Shown here piece by piece: positions 8,479-16,212 of a stretch of 64,000 nt of DNA; within the stretch, counting starts at the first letter, position 1, and the number at the start of each line of letters is the position of its first letter. Made by a program: the position numbers and the translations under genes. Origin of the DNA: Bacillota bacterium. Lineage in GTDB: Bacteria > Bacillota_A > Clostridia > Lachnospirales > Lachnospiraceae. Where the stretch lies: positions 62,001-126,000 of the forward strand of contig JAEYMU010000053.1 in NCBI GenBank assembly GCA_023407175.1, read 5' to 3'. The notes under the pieces were generated by a model. The model was not told where the DNA came from, made no database searches, and saw nothing but the letters and a program-made list of their open reading frames with translations.

Positions 8479-9875
8479 TCTGCTTTCCTTTCCGTCTGTT
8501 TTATTTCTTCACCTTCTATTACAATACTGTTAATGGATTGGGGCAGCAGGGAAAACAGCCTGGTTTCCCCCTCCACCTTAAGCTCTACCGGAAGCACCCT
8601 GGTAAAGGGATTAAAGAGCACAAAGGCATAGCTTCCATCTGGATTTTGAAATCCAACGGTATCTGCCGCAAAGGTTCCTGTAAGTCCCAGCCGTACTGCC
8701 CCATCCTTTACGATGTTGGAAAAATGCTTCATGACATAGAAGTCCGGATTTAATACATATTCCTTCGTATCAGGCTTTACCGTAATCATGGCATTCTGAG
8801 GGTCACCCCAGGTGCTGACTCCCTCCGGCTTTAACACCAGATTCCAGTACTGGTAGCTCTCCGCACCGTTGCTGATATAATGCTTTAGCATAGTCCATAC
8901 ATAACGGGCATATTCCCAGGTATTATCGCCAAACCCGCATTCATTCTCGGACTGCATCAGACGGATTTCGTCACCCCAGCTTTCATAGGTCCTCTGGATG
9001 GCGATCTTTCCGCCCCATTGGTAGCTCACACCTGCGATATATTTTCTCGCTTCCCCGTCCATCAGCACGGTGTTGGCGTAATAGTCGTAGTCCTCCGTTG
9101 CCCATTTGTCAAAAATCAGGCGTTTATAATCACAGCCGGGCGCATTGATGGTGCCAAGCCAGATTTCCGTATCCAGTCCGTTGCTTCTTAATTCCGGTCC
9201 CAGATATCCCTTGATGAAGTCGCCCAGCTCCTCCCCCGTCCACATGCAGGAGGGGAATTTCTGATTCGCCACCGGCTCATTCTGTACATGAACCTGATGG
9301 ACCCGAATGCCTTCCCTTTCATATTCCTCAAGGAACCGGCGAAAATATAGGGCATAGGCCTTTAGATTTTCTTCTGTTTTAATTAATTTACCCCAGTTAT
9401 ATACCGGCGGATTTTTCATCCATGCCGGCGGGCTCCAGGGAGAAGCGAATAATTTTAGGCCGGGCTGATAGGACAATGCCCTCCGGATATAGGGGATCAA
9501 TGCTCTCCTGTCCCGCTCCAGGGAGAAATGCTTCATCCCATAGTCACCGGGTGTTTCATTTAAGCTGTACCAATCAAAGCTATAGTCATTTGCACCAATG
9601 GGCATACGGCATAGGGTAAGATTGCAGCCTTCCTCTCCCGGTGCGAACAGCTCCCGCAGCAGCCTGTCCTGTTCTGCCCGTGCCAGACACCCCAGAGCCG
9701 CATAGCCCTGTTCATTGAAGCAGCCGCCAAAGCCGTTCATTTTTTGATACCGTTGTCCATTTGGTCCGACAAAGGCCTGGGGATTTTCCCCTCCCTGTCT
9801 TCCGGTCTGCGGCTCCTGCTTCCCCTCCGACCACTGCCTGTCTTCATTGGAATAAATCCATTTTTTTATTCTCAT
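8475..9875 (-). CDS. GH30 family glycosidase (cluster A, first copy)
   Basis: A second GH30 enzyme, 466 residues, only distantly like its neighbour. Catalytic residues are visible as Glu200 in HVQNEPVANQKFPSC and Glu310 in RLMQSENECGFGDN; NGFGGCFNEQG near 48 and ASPWSPPAWMKNP near 145 match the family. No signal peptide is present, so a cytoplasmic role on imported sugars is likely. A strong AAGGAGG lies before the ATG, and the gene begins 10 bp after the permease gene. Two different GH30 enzymes in one transport operon suggest cleavage of two linkages or two positions in one branched beta-glycan, which is inference. Confidence 0.91.
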   Translation of the reverse strand: MRIKKWIYSNEDRQWSEGKQEPQTGRQGGENPQAFVGPNGQRYQKMNGFGGCFNEQGYAALGCLARAEQDRLLRELFAPGEEGCNLTLCRMPIGANDYSFDWYSLNETPGDYGMKHFSLERDRRALIPYIRRALSYQPGLKLFASPWSPPAWMKNPPVYNWGKLIKTEENLKAYALYFRRFLEEYEREGIRVHQVHVQNEPVANQKFPSCMWTGEELGDFIKGYLGPELRSNGLDTEIWLGTINAPGCDYKRLIFDKWATEDYDYYANTVLMDGEARKYIAGVSYQWGGKIAIQRTYESWGDEIRLMQSENECGFGDNTWEYARYVWTMLKHYISNGAESYQYWNLVLKPEGVSTWGDPQNAMITVKPDTKEYVLNPDFYVMKHFSNIVKDGAVRLGLTGTFAADTVGFQNPDGSYAFVLFNPFTRVLPVELKVEGETRLFSLLPQSINSIVIEGEEIKQTERKAD

Positions 9876-9885
9876 AAAAGCCTCC

Positions 9886-10707
9886 TTATTTATCCGAACC
9901 GAGGGTCAGACCATTGATGATATATTTGGAAAGAAACAGATAGACGATGATGATGGGCACCACCGCAATGGCAATGGCCAGATACATGGCCCCATAGTTT
10001 GATAAATACAGGCCCTTGATCATCGCTATCATCACCGGCATGGTATATTTTCTATTGTCGGTGATAAGGATCAGCGGTCCCATATAATTATTCCAGCAGG
10101 TTACAAAGTTAAAGATACACATGGTGGCAACCCCCGGCATGATACAGGGCAGTATCATCCGGTTGAAAATCCTAAGCTCCGAAGCCCCTTCCATCCTGGC
10201 CGCCTCCAGCATGGAATCCGGGATACTCTGTTCGATTATTCCGCGCAGGAAGAATACGGCGCTGGCGTTGGCAATGCCCGGAAATATAAAGGGAACATAG
10301 GAATTCAGCAGGTTAAGCTTTAGGTTTAATTGATAGAAGCCTACGATGCTTAGCTGTGCCGGTATCATCATGGAGAAAAGGACCAGCCAGTACAGCGTCT
10401 TCTTTCCCTTGAAATGATATTTGGCGAAGCCATATGCCGTCATTGCCCCAAAATATCCGGTAAAAAAGGTAAAGGGCACCGCAATCAGCAGGCTGTTTTT
10501 AAAGCCGTTCCATACATTGACATTACTTTGCATCTTTTCATAATTTTCCCTTAAGCTGCTGCCGATCCAAAGATTCAGCTTTGTTACAATATCAAAGCTG
10601 GAATGGGTGCTATTTATAATCACAAGGTAGAAGGGCACAATGGATAACACCAGTAAAAGCACAAGAAGAAGATAGACCGGGAACATTTTCCATTTTATTT
10701 TACTCAT
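9886..10707 (-). CDS. Sugar ABC transporter permease, MalG type (cluster A)
   Basis: Permease of the cluster A transporter, about 273 residues from the preferred start. An upstream in-frame start at 10752 exists, but MSKIKWKMF at 10707 is better: GGGGG lies about 9 nt before it, and the ATG overlaps the preceding gene's stop (ATGAGTAA), a usual coupling arrangement. Six hydrophobic segments and the EAA loop (EAARMEGASELRIFNR) mark it as MalG-like. It pairs with the MalF-type gene directly upstream. It is closely similar in pattern to the permease at 47444 of cluster B. Confidence 0.92.
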   Translation of the reverse strand: MSKIKWKMFPVYLLLVLLLVLSIVPFYLVIINSTHSSFDIVTKLNLWIGSSLRENYEKMQSNVNVWNGFKNSLLIAVPFTFFTGYFGAMTAYGFAKYHFKGKKTLYWLVLFSMMIPAQLSIVGFYQLNLKLNLLNSYVPFIFPGIANASAVFFLRGIIEQSIPDSMLEAARMEGASELRIFNRMILPCIMPGVATMCIFNFVTCWNNYMGPLILITDNRKYTMPVMIAMIKGLYLSNYGAMYLAIAIAVVPIIIVYLFLSKYIINGLTLGSDK

Positions 10708-11587
10708 TATACATATCCCCCTTCCTTTGCATTGCCCGAAATGAAAATACACTAAGTACCGCTATTATGGCAAACAGCCCCACGGAAACCGCACAGGCAT
10801 AGCCGTAGTTATAGCTCTTAAAGCCCTGATTATAAATGTACATGGTCGTTGTCAGAATACTTTTGCGCGGGTCACCGTTTGCATTGGTCAGAGTGGCGGG
10901 TACATCAAAGAGCTGCATTCCGCCGATAATCGAGGTAATGGTAAGATAAATCAGAGTTGGCTTGATAAGCGGAAGGGTGATTTTACGAAAGGTCTGCATT
11001 TTCGTCGCTCCGTCCGACATTGCCGCCTCGTACAGGCTGTTATCCACTGTGGTCATGCCTGCCATGACAATTACCGTCGTATAGCCAAACCACATCCACC
11101 ATTGGATATAGGAGACCAGTCCCGATGTAAATCCGGGGCTGTTAAAAAAGGCAAAGGGTTCCTTCAGAATACCGCTTTGCACCAGCATATAATTTACGGC
11201 TGATTTATCCCCATTGAACAGCAGATTAAATAACAGTCCCACCGATGCCGCCGTAATCAGGTTCGGCAAATAATAAGCCGCCCGGAAGAACTTCATACCA
11301 CGGATACGGTTAAAGGTGAAAATACAGGACAACAGCAGGGCTGCCGCAATCTGAGGTATGAAGTTAAACAACCAAATCCGTATGGTATTTCCGGTTGCCA
11401 GATAAAAATATTTGTCCTCCAGCAATCTTTTGAAGTTATCAAAGCCGATAAACACCTTGGGCATCATGCCGTCCCATTTGTATACGCTTAGAAAAAAGGT
11501 ATACAAAATCGGAAACAGTCCAAATACGGCAAATATCAAAAAGTACGGCAGGATGAACAGGTAGCCATAATGTTGTCTGTTTTTCAT
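10700..11587 (-). CDS. Sugar ABC transporter permease, MalF type (cluster A)
   Basis: MalF/LacF-type permease, 295 residues, with about six membrane segments beginning at FILPYFLIFAVFGLFPILY and an EAA loop EAAMSDGATKMQTFRK near residue 190. The short periplasmic part is as in LacF/UgpA rather than enterobacterial MalF. GAGAGGAAAA precedes the ATG. A GC-rich hairpin in the 55-bp gap separates it from the binding-protein gene, which may lower its expression relative to the binding protein. It works with the next gene and a shared ATPase encoded elsewhere. Confidence 0.92.
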   Translation of the reverse strand: MKNRQHYGYLFILPYFLIFAVFGLFPILYTFFLSVYKWDGMMPKVFIGFDNFKRLLEDKYFYLATGNTIRIWLFNFIPQIAAALLLSCIFTFNRIRGMKFFRAAYYLPNLITAASVGLLFNLLFNGDKSAVNYMLVQSGILKEPFAFFNSPGFTSGLVSYIQWWMWFGYTTVIVMAGMTTVDNSLYEAAMSDGATKMQTFRKITLPLIKPTLIYLTITSIIGGMQLFDVPATLTNANGDPRKSILTTTMYIYNQGFKSYNYGYACAVSVGLFAIIAVLSVFSFRAMQRKGDMYNE

Positions 11588-11609
11588 ACGGGTTTTCCTC
11601 TCTTAAAAG

Positions 11610-11635
11610 GCGGCGGATAAGGGTTTATCCGCCGC
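11610..11635 (-). terminator. Hairpin between binding protein and permease genes (leaky terminator or mRNA processing/stability element)
   Basis: GCGGCGGATAA (11610-11620) and TTATCCGCCGC (11625-11635) form an 11-bp perfect stem with a 4-nt loop. On the minus strand it is followed by TTTTAAG. It sits inside an operon right after the binding-protein stop. As in maltose operons, such a hairpin could give more binding-protein mRNA than permease mRNA; this role is inferred. Confidence 0.7.
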
Positions 11636-11642
11636 AGCTGTT

Positions 11643-12983
11643 CTATTCAATCGTTAAATCCGGATAGCTGGAAGCGACATCATCCTTAAACTGCTGGACT
11701 GCCTCTTCTTTATTAAGGGCTCCGGTTGCATAGGCCTTTGCAGCCGATAAAAATGCGGTATTGATGACACCGTCATAGGGAGACATTTTATTGTCGGGAA
11801 TCTGAGACATCTGCTCATTATAGAAGGCATAGAGATTTTGTCCGCCCAGAACCTCTTCTCCCTCGCCTGCGGCAAGTGCCTCATCGGCTGATTTCAAGGA
11901 AACATATTCCCCATACTGCTGCGCATAGGCCTGCTGTGCTTCGGAATTACAGGTAACATATTTCATGAATTCCCAGGCCAGCTCCTTGTTCGGGCTGTCC
12001 TTGTAGATACCCAACCAGGTGCCTCCCTTTACATACGGAACCGGTCCTGTTGTAAGAGCCCATTTTCCCTTGGTGGTATCTGCCGATGGCTTCACCACAA
12101 ACTGGTAGCCCCAGGTCGGGAGCACATAACAAAAGGTATCCGTACTCTCCACTGCCGCCGTCCATTCCGGGGACCACGGGTCTACGTTCAGGCTATAACC
12201 CTGATCGGTGATTTCCTTTGCCATATCCATGAAGCCCAATACCTCATCACCGATTACCAGAGTATTATCCTTAATCCAGGAGCTGTCCCTGTTTGAAAAG
12301 CTCATATTCCAGATATCCTGCCAGCTGGCAAACATCTTGATGCCGTTTTCCTGCAGGGTTGCTGCCACCTTAAGCATGTCCTCATTGCTTCCCAGCAGCT
12401 TTGCCACATCCTCCGGTTCGGATACGCCAAGGTATTCCTGAGCCATATCCCTCCGATACATGATGGACCCTGGAGAAGCCTGCCAGCTTAATGCCTTAAT
12501 CGCTCCGCTGCTGTCCGTGCCCGCGCTTACGATATATTCCCACATATCATCCGTGTACTGTGTCACATTATAAGGCTCCTGTGTCAGATCCTCCCAATAA
12601 GGGCTTTCCACCAGATAACGCACATAATCACTTTCTCCGGTAAAAATATCCGGAGCGCCCTGTCCGCTGGAAAGGGTGGGTGTTAATTTAGTCAAAAAAT
12701 CCGCATTCGGAACTACGGTAATTTCCACCTTAATATTAGGATAAATGGCATTAAAGCCTTCCACAAAACGTCCCAATTCCTCTCCCGAGGACCAGATGGT
12801 CAGCGTTCCTGAAAGCTCCTTCCCATCCGCTGTATCGGAGCTGTTCTCCGGTGTATTTGTATTTTCTGCCGTTGTCCCTTCCTTATCCTTCCCCTGCTGA
12901 TCGCCGGTAGTGGAACCACACCCTGTCAGTAAAAACAAGGCTGTGACGACCGTAAGTATGAGTGCCAATGCTTTCTTTTTCAT
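11643..12983 (-). CDS. Extracellular sugar-binding lipoprotein (cluster A)
   Basis: Binding protein of the cluster A transporter, 446 residues. The signal peptide ends in lipobox LLTGC with Cys22 lipidated; an Asp/Glu/Thr/Asn-rich linker follows. LTIWSSGEELGRFVEGFNA, the YPNIKVEI strand and the C-terminal AWEFMKYVT helix fit family 1 binding proteins. Features such as LTQEPYNVTQY and the MYRRDMAQEY stretch are shared with the binding protein of cluster B (49277), so the two are paralogues probably binding related glycans. It overlaps the end of the LacI gene by 4 bp (ATGA), so regulator and transporter are cotranscribed. Confidence 0.93.
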   Translation of the reverse strand: MKKKALALILTVVTALFLLTGCGSTTGDQQGKDKEGTTAENTNTPENSSDTADGKELSGTLTIWSSGEELGRFVEGFNAIYPNIKVEITVVPNADFLTKLTPTLSSGQGAPDIFTGESDYVRYLVESPYWEDLTQEPYNVTQYTDDMWEYIVSAGTDSSGAIKALSWQASPGSIMYRRDMAQEYLGVSEPEDVAKLLGSNEDMLKVAATLQENGIKMFASWQDIWNMSFSNRDSSWIKDNTLVIGDEVLGFMDMAKEITDQGYSLNVDPWSPEWTAAVESTDTFCYVLPTWGYQFVVKPSADTTKGKWALTTGPVPYVKGGTWLGIYKDSPNKELAWEFMKYVTCNSEAQQAYAQQYGEYVSLKSADEALAAGEGEEVLGGQNLYAFYNEQMSQIPDNKMSPYDGVINTAFLSAAKAYATGALNKEEAVQQFKDDVASSYPDLTIE

Positions 12984-13972
12984 AGCTTATCCTCCTTTGA
13001 TTGATTTATTCCAGCCACAGAATGCTCCAAAAACAAGGCCGGAACGAGAGATTGTTTCACTCTGCCCTCTTCCCCTCTGATGCGCTTTAATAAGGTTTGT
13101 GCCAGCAGTCTTCCGACTTCATAAACCGGCTGACACACGGTTGTAATCGCCGGGCTTGATAATAAATGATGGCCCAGACCATCGTATCCGGTAACGGAAA
13201 TATCCTGCGGCACCCTAAGGCCCAGCTCGTTAACCGCCCGTATGGCTCCCATGGCCATAACATCGGTGGCACATATAATTGCTGTTGTTTCCTTCTTCTC
13301 CCCTAATATCCTTTGTGCCGCCTTATATCCGCCCTGTACACTGTTTGGCGCATACAGTACACTCTCCCCGGAGGGATTGTCCGCCTCCTTAAGTGCCTTT
13401 AAGTAGCCCTGATAACGGTCCAGCGTGTAATCCTTCGCTTCATCGACATTTATCATCGCCAGGTTTTTGTGCCCCTTTTGCAGGATATGCTCGGTTATCA
13501 TCCGGACTCCCTCAATATTATCCACATCAATACAATCGATCTCCGGGTTGTCCGTATGTCCGAACAATGCGATGGGACGTTTTCGTTCCAACGCATACTG
13601 GTACATTTCATGGATTTCATCCTTTAATAATCCGGTTACAATATAGCCGTCGCACCGGTGTTCGTGCTTCCTGTCCCGGATAATTAAAAAGGAATACATC
13701 TGCCTGCTTAACTCTTCGCTGATGCCTACCAGCAGATGCATGATAAAGGGGTTGCTTAAATCAATGGACTCGGGCACATAAACATCAATGATTCCGACCC
13801 GCTTGCTTACCAGTGCCTTTGCAACCGGATTTTGCACATAATGTACCTTGTCCATTGCACGCTGTACACGTTCCCTGGTCATAGCCTTTACTTTTTCGGG
13901 GGTATTTATCACTCTTGATACAGTAATTGTTGAAACCTTTGCTTCGCGCGCAACATCATTTAACGTCGACAT
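12980..13972 (-). CDS. LacI family transcription regulator (cluster A)
   Basis: A 330-residue LacI/GalR repressor from the preferred start. The frame is open up to 14074, but MSTLNDVAREAKVSTITVSR at 13972 is the canonical LacI beginning and has AAAGGA upstream; the extra 34 residues would also run through an operator. The N-terminal helix-turn-helix, hinge, and effector domain (VTGYDGLGHHLLSSPAITTV near the C-terminus, TAIICATDVMAMGA) are all present. It is the first gene of the operon with the transporter and the two GH30 genes. Two identical 18-bp operator-like sites frame its promoter, so it probably represses itself and the whole operon until the imported sugar binds. Confidence 0.94.
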   Translation of the reverse strand: MSTLNDVAREAKVSTITVSRVINTPEKVKAMTRERVQRAMDKVHYVQNPVAKALVSKRVGIIDVYVPESIDLSNPFIMHLLVGISEELSRQMYSFLIIRDRKHEHRCDGYIVTGLLKDEIHEMYQYALERKRPIALFGHTDNPEIDCIDVDNIEGVRMITEHILQKGHKNLAMINVDEAKDYTLDRYQGYLKALKEADNPSGESVLYAPNSVQGGYKAAQRILGEKKETTAIICATDVMAMGAIRAVNELGLRVPQDISVTGYDGLGHHLLSSPAITTVCQPVYEVGRLLAQTLLKRIRGEEGRVKQSLVPALFLEHSVAGINQSKEDKL

Positions 13973-13992
13973 AATTAATCCTTTCTGCAGAA

Positions 13993-14010
13993 AAATGTTA
14001 ACGTTATCAT
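13993..14010. promoter_or_regulatory. LacI/CcpA-type operator, proximal copy
   Basis: AAATGTTAACGTTATCAT contains the palindrome TGTTAAC/GTTATCA with a central CpG, as LacI-family operators have. It overlaps the -10 element of the LacI-gene promoter, a position that blocks initiation. The core on the other strand (TGATAACGTTAACA) also fits the cre consensus TGWNANCGNTNWCA, so CcpA could bind here instead or as well. Confidence 0.8.
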
Positions 14011-14034
14011 AACTCTTTTTAAAAAATGGTGCAA
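14006..14034 (-). promoter_or_regulatory. Promoter of the cluster A operon
   Basis: Minus-strand TTGCAC (14034-14029) and TATGAT (14011-14006) are separated by 17 bp. The -10 hexamer lies inside the proximal operator. Transcription would start near 14000, about 25-30 nt before the LacI start codon. Confidence 0.65.
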
Positions 14035-14056
14035 GCAAATGCTGCACAATAAATGT

Positions 14057-14074
14057 AAATGTTAACGTTATCAT
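14057..14074. promoter_or_regulatory. LacI/CcpA-type operator, distal copy
   Basis: Exact second copy of the 18-bp site at 13993, 64 bp farther upstream and in the same orientation (about six helical turns). It lies upstream of the -35 element. Two identical sites at whole-turn distance allow cooperative binding or a small repression loop. Confidence 0.8.
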
Positions 14075-14141
14075 TTATAAGCTTATTATATAAAGACACC
14101 ATCGGTTTTTCAAGTGTATTTTATCATTTCTACTTATGTAA

Positions 14142-14163
14142 CAAAAATGATATATCATTTTTG
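14142..14163. repeat. 22-bp AT-rich perfect palindrome
   Basis: CAAAAATGATATATCATTTT plus two more bases reads the same on both strands without a central spacer. It lies between the cluster A promoter and the end of the small lipoprotein gene. It could be an operator or a weak minus-strand cruciform; no function is evident. Confidence 0.5.
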
Positions 14164-14223
14164 AGGGTTCTGACCTATGGCGCAGATTTGTCCCGCTGTG
14201 GATTGCCTAAATTAAAATTTGCT

Positions 14224-14613
14224 TCAGGACGGATCGGTCGGATTGGATACAACATACCACTCGCCTTCAAATAAGAGATAGCAGTCATCGGGACCATTTA
14301 TGACATATGATACGCCTGACTCTCCATTATTGATAACAAAAGAGTATACCTCTCCTCCGTCAACATCCCCCGGTGTGCTGCCTTCTTCAAAGCTCTTCTG
14401 CCGTGCCGAAAGACCTCCTAACCAGGCTTTCCATGCCTCAAGTTCCTCCCCCTTAATTGTCCACTCTGTTTGTTCCCCTGAGAGGTAGTGGCTTACTGCT
14501 ATTTGTTCTATCTGATCAGGGAGCATTTCAATGGAAAACTTATTGGATTGATTTGCACAGGCTGAAAGCACAAACAACATAACAGCCGCAAATATTAGAA
14601 AAGACTTCTTCAT
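14224..14613 (-). CDS. Small lipoprotein of unknown function
   Basis: A 129-residue predicted lipoprotein: signal peptide MKKSFLIFAAVMLFVL with lipobox LSAC (Cys19). The mature part is short and acidic, with a mix of strands (YSFVINNGESGVSYVINGPD, CYLLFEGEWYVV) that suggests a small beta fold. No family was recognised. AAGGGGATATTACC lies just before the ATG. It stands alone, on the same strand as its neighbours but with its own upstream space, so it is probably monocistronic. A cell-surface role is all that can be inferred. Confidence 0.75.
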   Translation of the reverse strand: MKKSFLIFAAVMLFVLSACANQSNKFSIEMLPDQIEQIAVSHYLSGEQTEWTIKGEELEAWKAWLGGLSARQKSFEEGSTPGDVDGGEVYSFVINNGESGVSYVINGPDDCYLLFEGEWYVVSNPTDPS

Positions 14614-14755
14614 GGTAATATCCCCTTGTTTTTTAAGTTAGACGAATTTAAGACTGTCTCGGTTCCATTAAATTCCTGTTCTTTATACTATATTAACAAG
14701 GATTGTGGCTGTGTTTCATTGATCCGGCATCCTGGTGCATATCATTTTAACATTC

Positions 14756-15373
14756 TTAAAACCCGTAATTTCCTTCGATAAAAATAACCTTAATCCGATC
14801 CTGCTCAAACTGTCCCGCAGTCAGCACAAAATCATTACAAATTCTATTTTTATGATGGCAATCGATGCATTTATCCAGTTTGGTACAGGGGGTGTCCTTC
14901 CCAAGCCGTTTTGCATCCAGTGGAGCGGCAATCTGACGTGCACGGGTGATGGCTTCCTTAACGGAGGCTACAATCTTATTTGTTCCCACCACAGCAATAA
15001 CCTGTTTTGGCCCATATAAAATGGGAGCAACCCTGCTTCCGTTGCCGTCAATATTAAACAGGCTTCCATCCGTAGTCACGGCGTTGATCCCCGTCAGAAA
15101 GGTATCAGCCCTGAAATTCTGAAGATAGATTTCCCGCTTTTCTTCATGGCTTAACCCAGGCTTATGCTTATCTAAAAAATTGTAATCCTGACCTCGCAGG
15201 AAATCAAACAGGCCGGTCTGCTCAAGAGTTACGGAATCTCCGCACCCTACTGTTTCACCGCTTCGAAGCAAAGACCGGAGGACCTTATGCAGTTCTGCGG
15301 TGGAATGCACATAATATCCTGCCATATTGTTTCTATTTAGATTGCGAATTGTTTTTTGAATAATCTCCTCCAT
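14756..15373 (-). CDS. LUD-domain protein (YkgG/LutC-like)
   Basis: A 205-residue protein of the LUD superfamily, whose members include LutB/LutC of lactate utilisation. The N-terminal half has the family pattern GETVGCGDSVTLEQTG and FDFLRGQDYNFLD; the middle has TGINAVTTDGSLFNIDGNG and VVGTNKIV. A cysteine group near the C-terminus (CTKLDKCIDCHHKNRIC) looks able to bind metal or an Fe-S cluster, a feature of the single-domain members. LutA and LutB partners are not next to it, so a lactate role is uncertain. It stands alone between a strong terminator and the small lipoprotein gene. Confidence 0.85.
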   Translation of the reverse strand: MEEIIQKTIRNLNRNNMAGYYVHSTAELHKVLRSLLRSGETVGCGDSVTLEQTGLFDFLRGQDYNFLDKHKPGLSHEEKREIYLQNFRADTFLTGINAVTTDGSLFNIDGNGSRVAPILYGPKQVIAVVGTNKIVASVKEAITRARQIAAPLDAKRLGKDTPCTKLDKCIDCHHKNRICNDFVLTAGQFEQDRIKVIFIEGNYGF

Positions 15374-15482
15374 AATTTCTTCCGTGACAACTCCTTTACA
15401 AAAATCTATTTATGAATGTACCCAGTGCTTTATAAGAATTATACCTTATCAGGCAAAGGTTGAAAAGTAAAAAAAGGTATGC

Positions 15483-15529
15483 AAAACAGCCGGCCAATCA
15501 TAAATACTTATGATGATACCGGCTGTTTT
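15483..15529 (-). terminator. Intrinsic terminator of the RbsBACC-SIS operon
   Basis: AAAACAGCCGG (15483-15493) pairs perfectly with CCGGCTGTTTT (15519-15529), with a further inner ATCATAA/TTATGAT stem. On the minus strand it ends in TTTT and a T-run lies a few bases on. It sits between the SIS gene end and the LUD gene start. Confidence 0.85.
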
Positions 15530-15577
15530 ACAAAGGGCAGAAGACTTTATACCTAATGGGCCCCGCTGACGCTTTCG

Positions 15578-16150
15578 TTATTCTACATTCCTGTGCCGCT
15601 TCTCCATATCCTTATGGCTTACGGACAGCTTCTCCTCCAGCAGCATGATAATAATATCAAAAAGCATGAATAAATGCTGTTCAAACAAATTCCCCATGGG
15701 CTGTACAGATGGAACCGCCCTGTCATCTGTTCCGTTATATACACTGGCCGGAACAAAAAGCACACGGTCTGCCAGGGAGGGCGTCTTTTCCCTCGGTGCT
15801 CCGGTTACTACCAAAAGGGTAGCTCCTGCTTTTTTTGCCATTTCAGCAACATAGTGGATATGTCCGATCTGTCCCGAACCGTTCGTTGCTATGAACAGAT
15901 CTCCTTTTCCCATCCCCGGTGTGGTATCGTCCCAAATCCAATGCACCTCCTTACCAAGATGCATCAAACGCATGGCAAAGGCACGGCTGGCAATGCCCTC
16001 TCTGCCGACTCCCATAACAAAAATGCGGTTTGCTGCTCCGATACAGTCAATAACCTCTGTCAGCTCTTCCAGCTCCTGCTTTTGAAATACCTCCAGATGC
16101 TCCTTCAAAACCGTCTGGTACAATTCCTGATATCTTTTTTCCATCTCCAT
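15578..16150 (-). CDS. SIS-domain sugar-phosphate isomerase (6-phospho-3-hexuloisomerase-like)
   Basis: A 190-residue cytoplasmic SIS protein resembling HxlB/6-phospho-3-hexuloisomerase, which interconverts 3-hexulose 6-phosphate and fructose 6-phosphate. Diagnostic parts are IFVMGVGREGIASRAFAMRL, HWIWDDTTPGMGKGDLFIAT, NGSGQIGHI and the VQPMGNLFEQHLFML helix. The start at 16150 is set by a perfect AGGAGGT; an open frame extends farther upstream but that part is out-of-frame permease coding sequence. It is the last gene of an Rbs-type transport operon, suggesting it handles the imported sugar after phosphorylation. No hexulose-phosphate synthase or kinase is present in the window, so its exact substrate is unsettled. 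Confidence 0.87.
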   Translation of the reverse strand: MEMEKRYQELYQTVLKEHLEVFQKQELEELTEVIDCIGAANRIFVMGVGREGIASRAFAMRLMHLGKEVHWIWDDTTPGMGKGDLFIATNGSGQIGHIHYVAEMAKKAGATLLVVTGAPREKTPSLADRVLFVPASVYNGTDDRAVPSVQPMGNLFEQHLFMLFDIIIMLLEEKLSVSHKDMEKRHRNVE

Positions 16151-16212
16151 CCTTACCTCCTGTTCTGCACACTCTAAGCGTCTCCTATTATTTGTAATAC
16201 AGCAAAGCTGTC

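Noticed and set aside
13973..14074. 34-residue extension of the LacI regulator
   Set aside because: It would run through the promoter and both operators; MSTLNDVAREA at 13972 is the standard LacI start with its own ribosome binding site.
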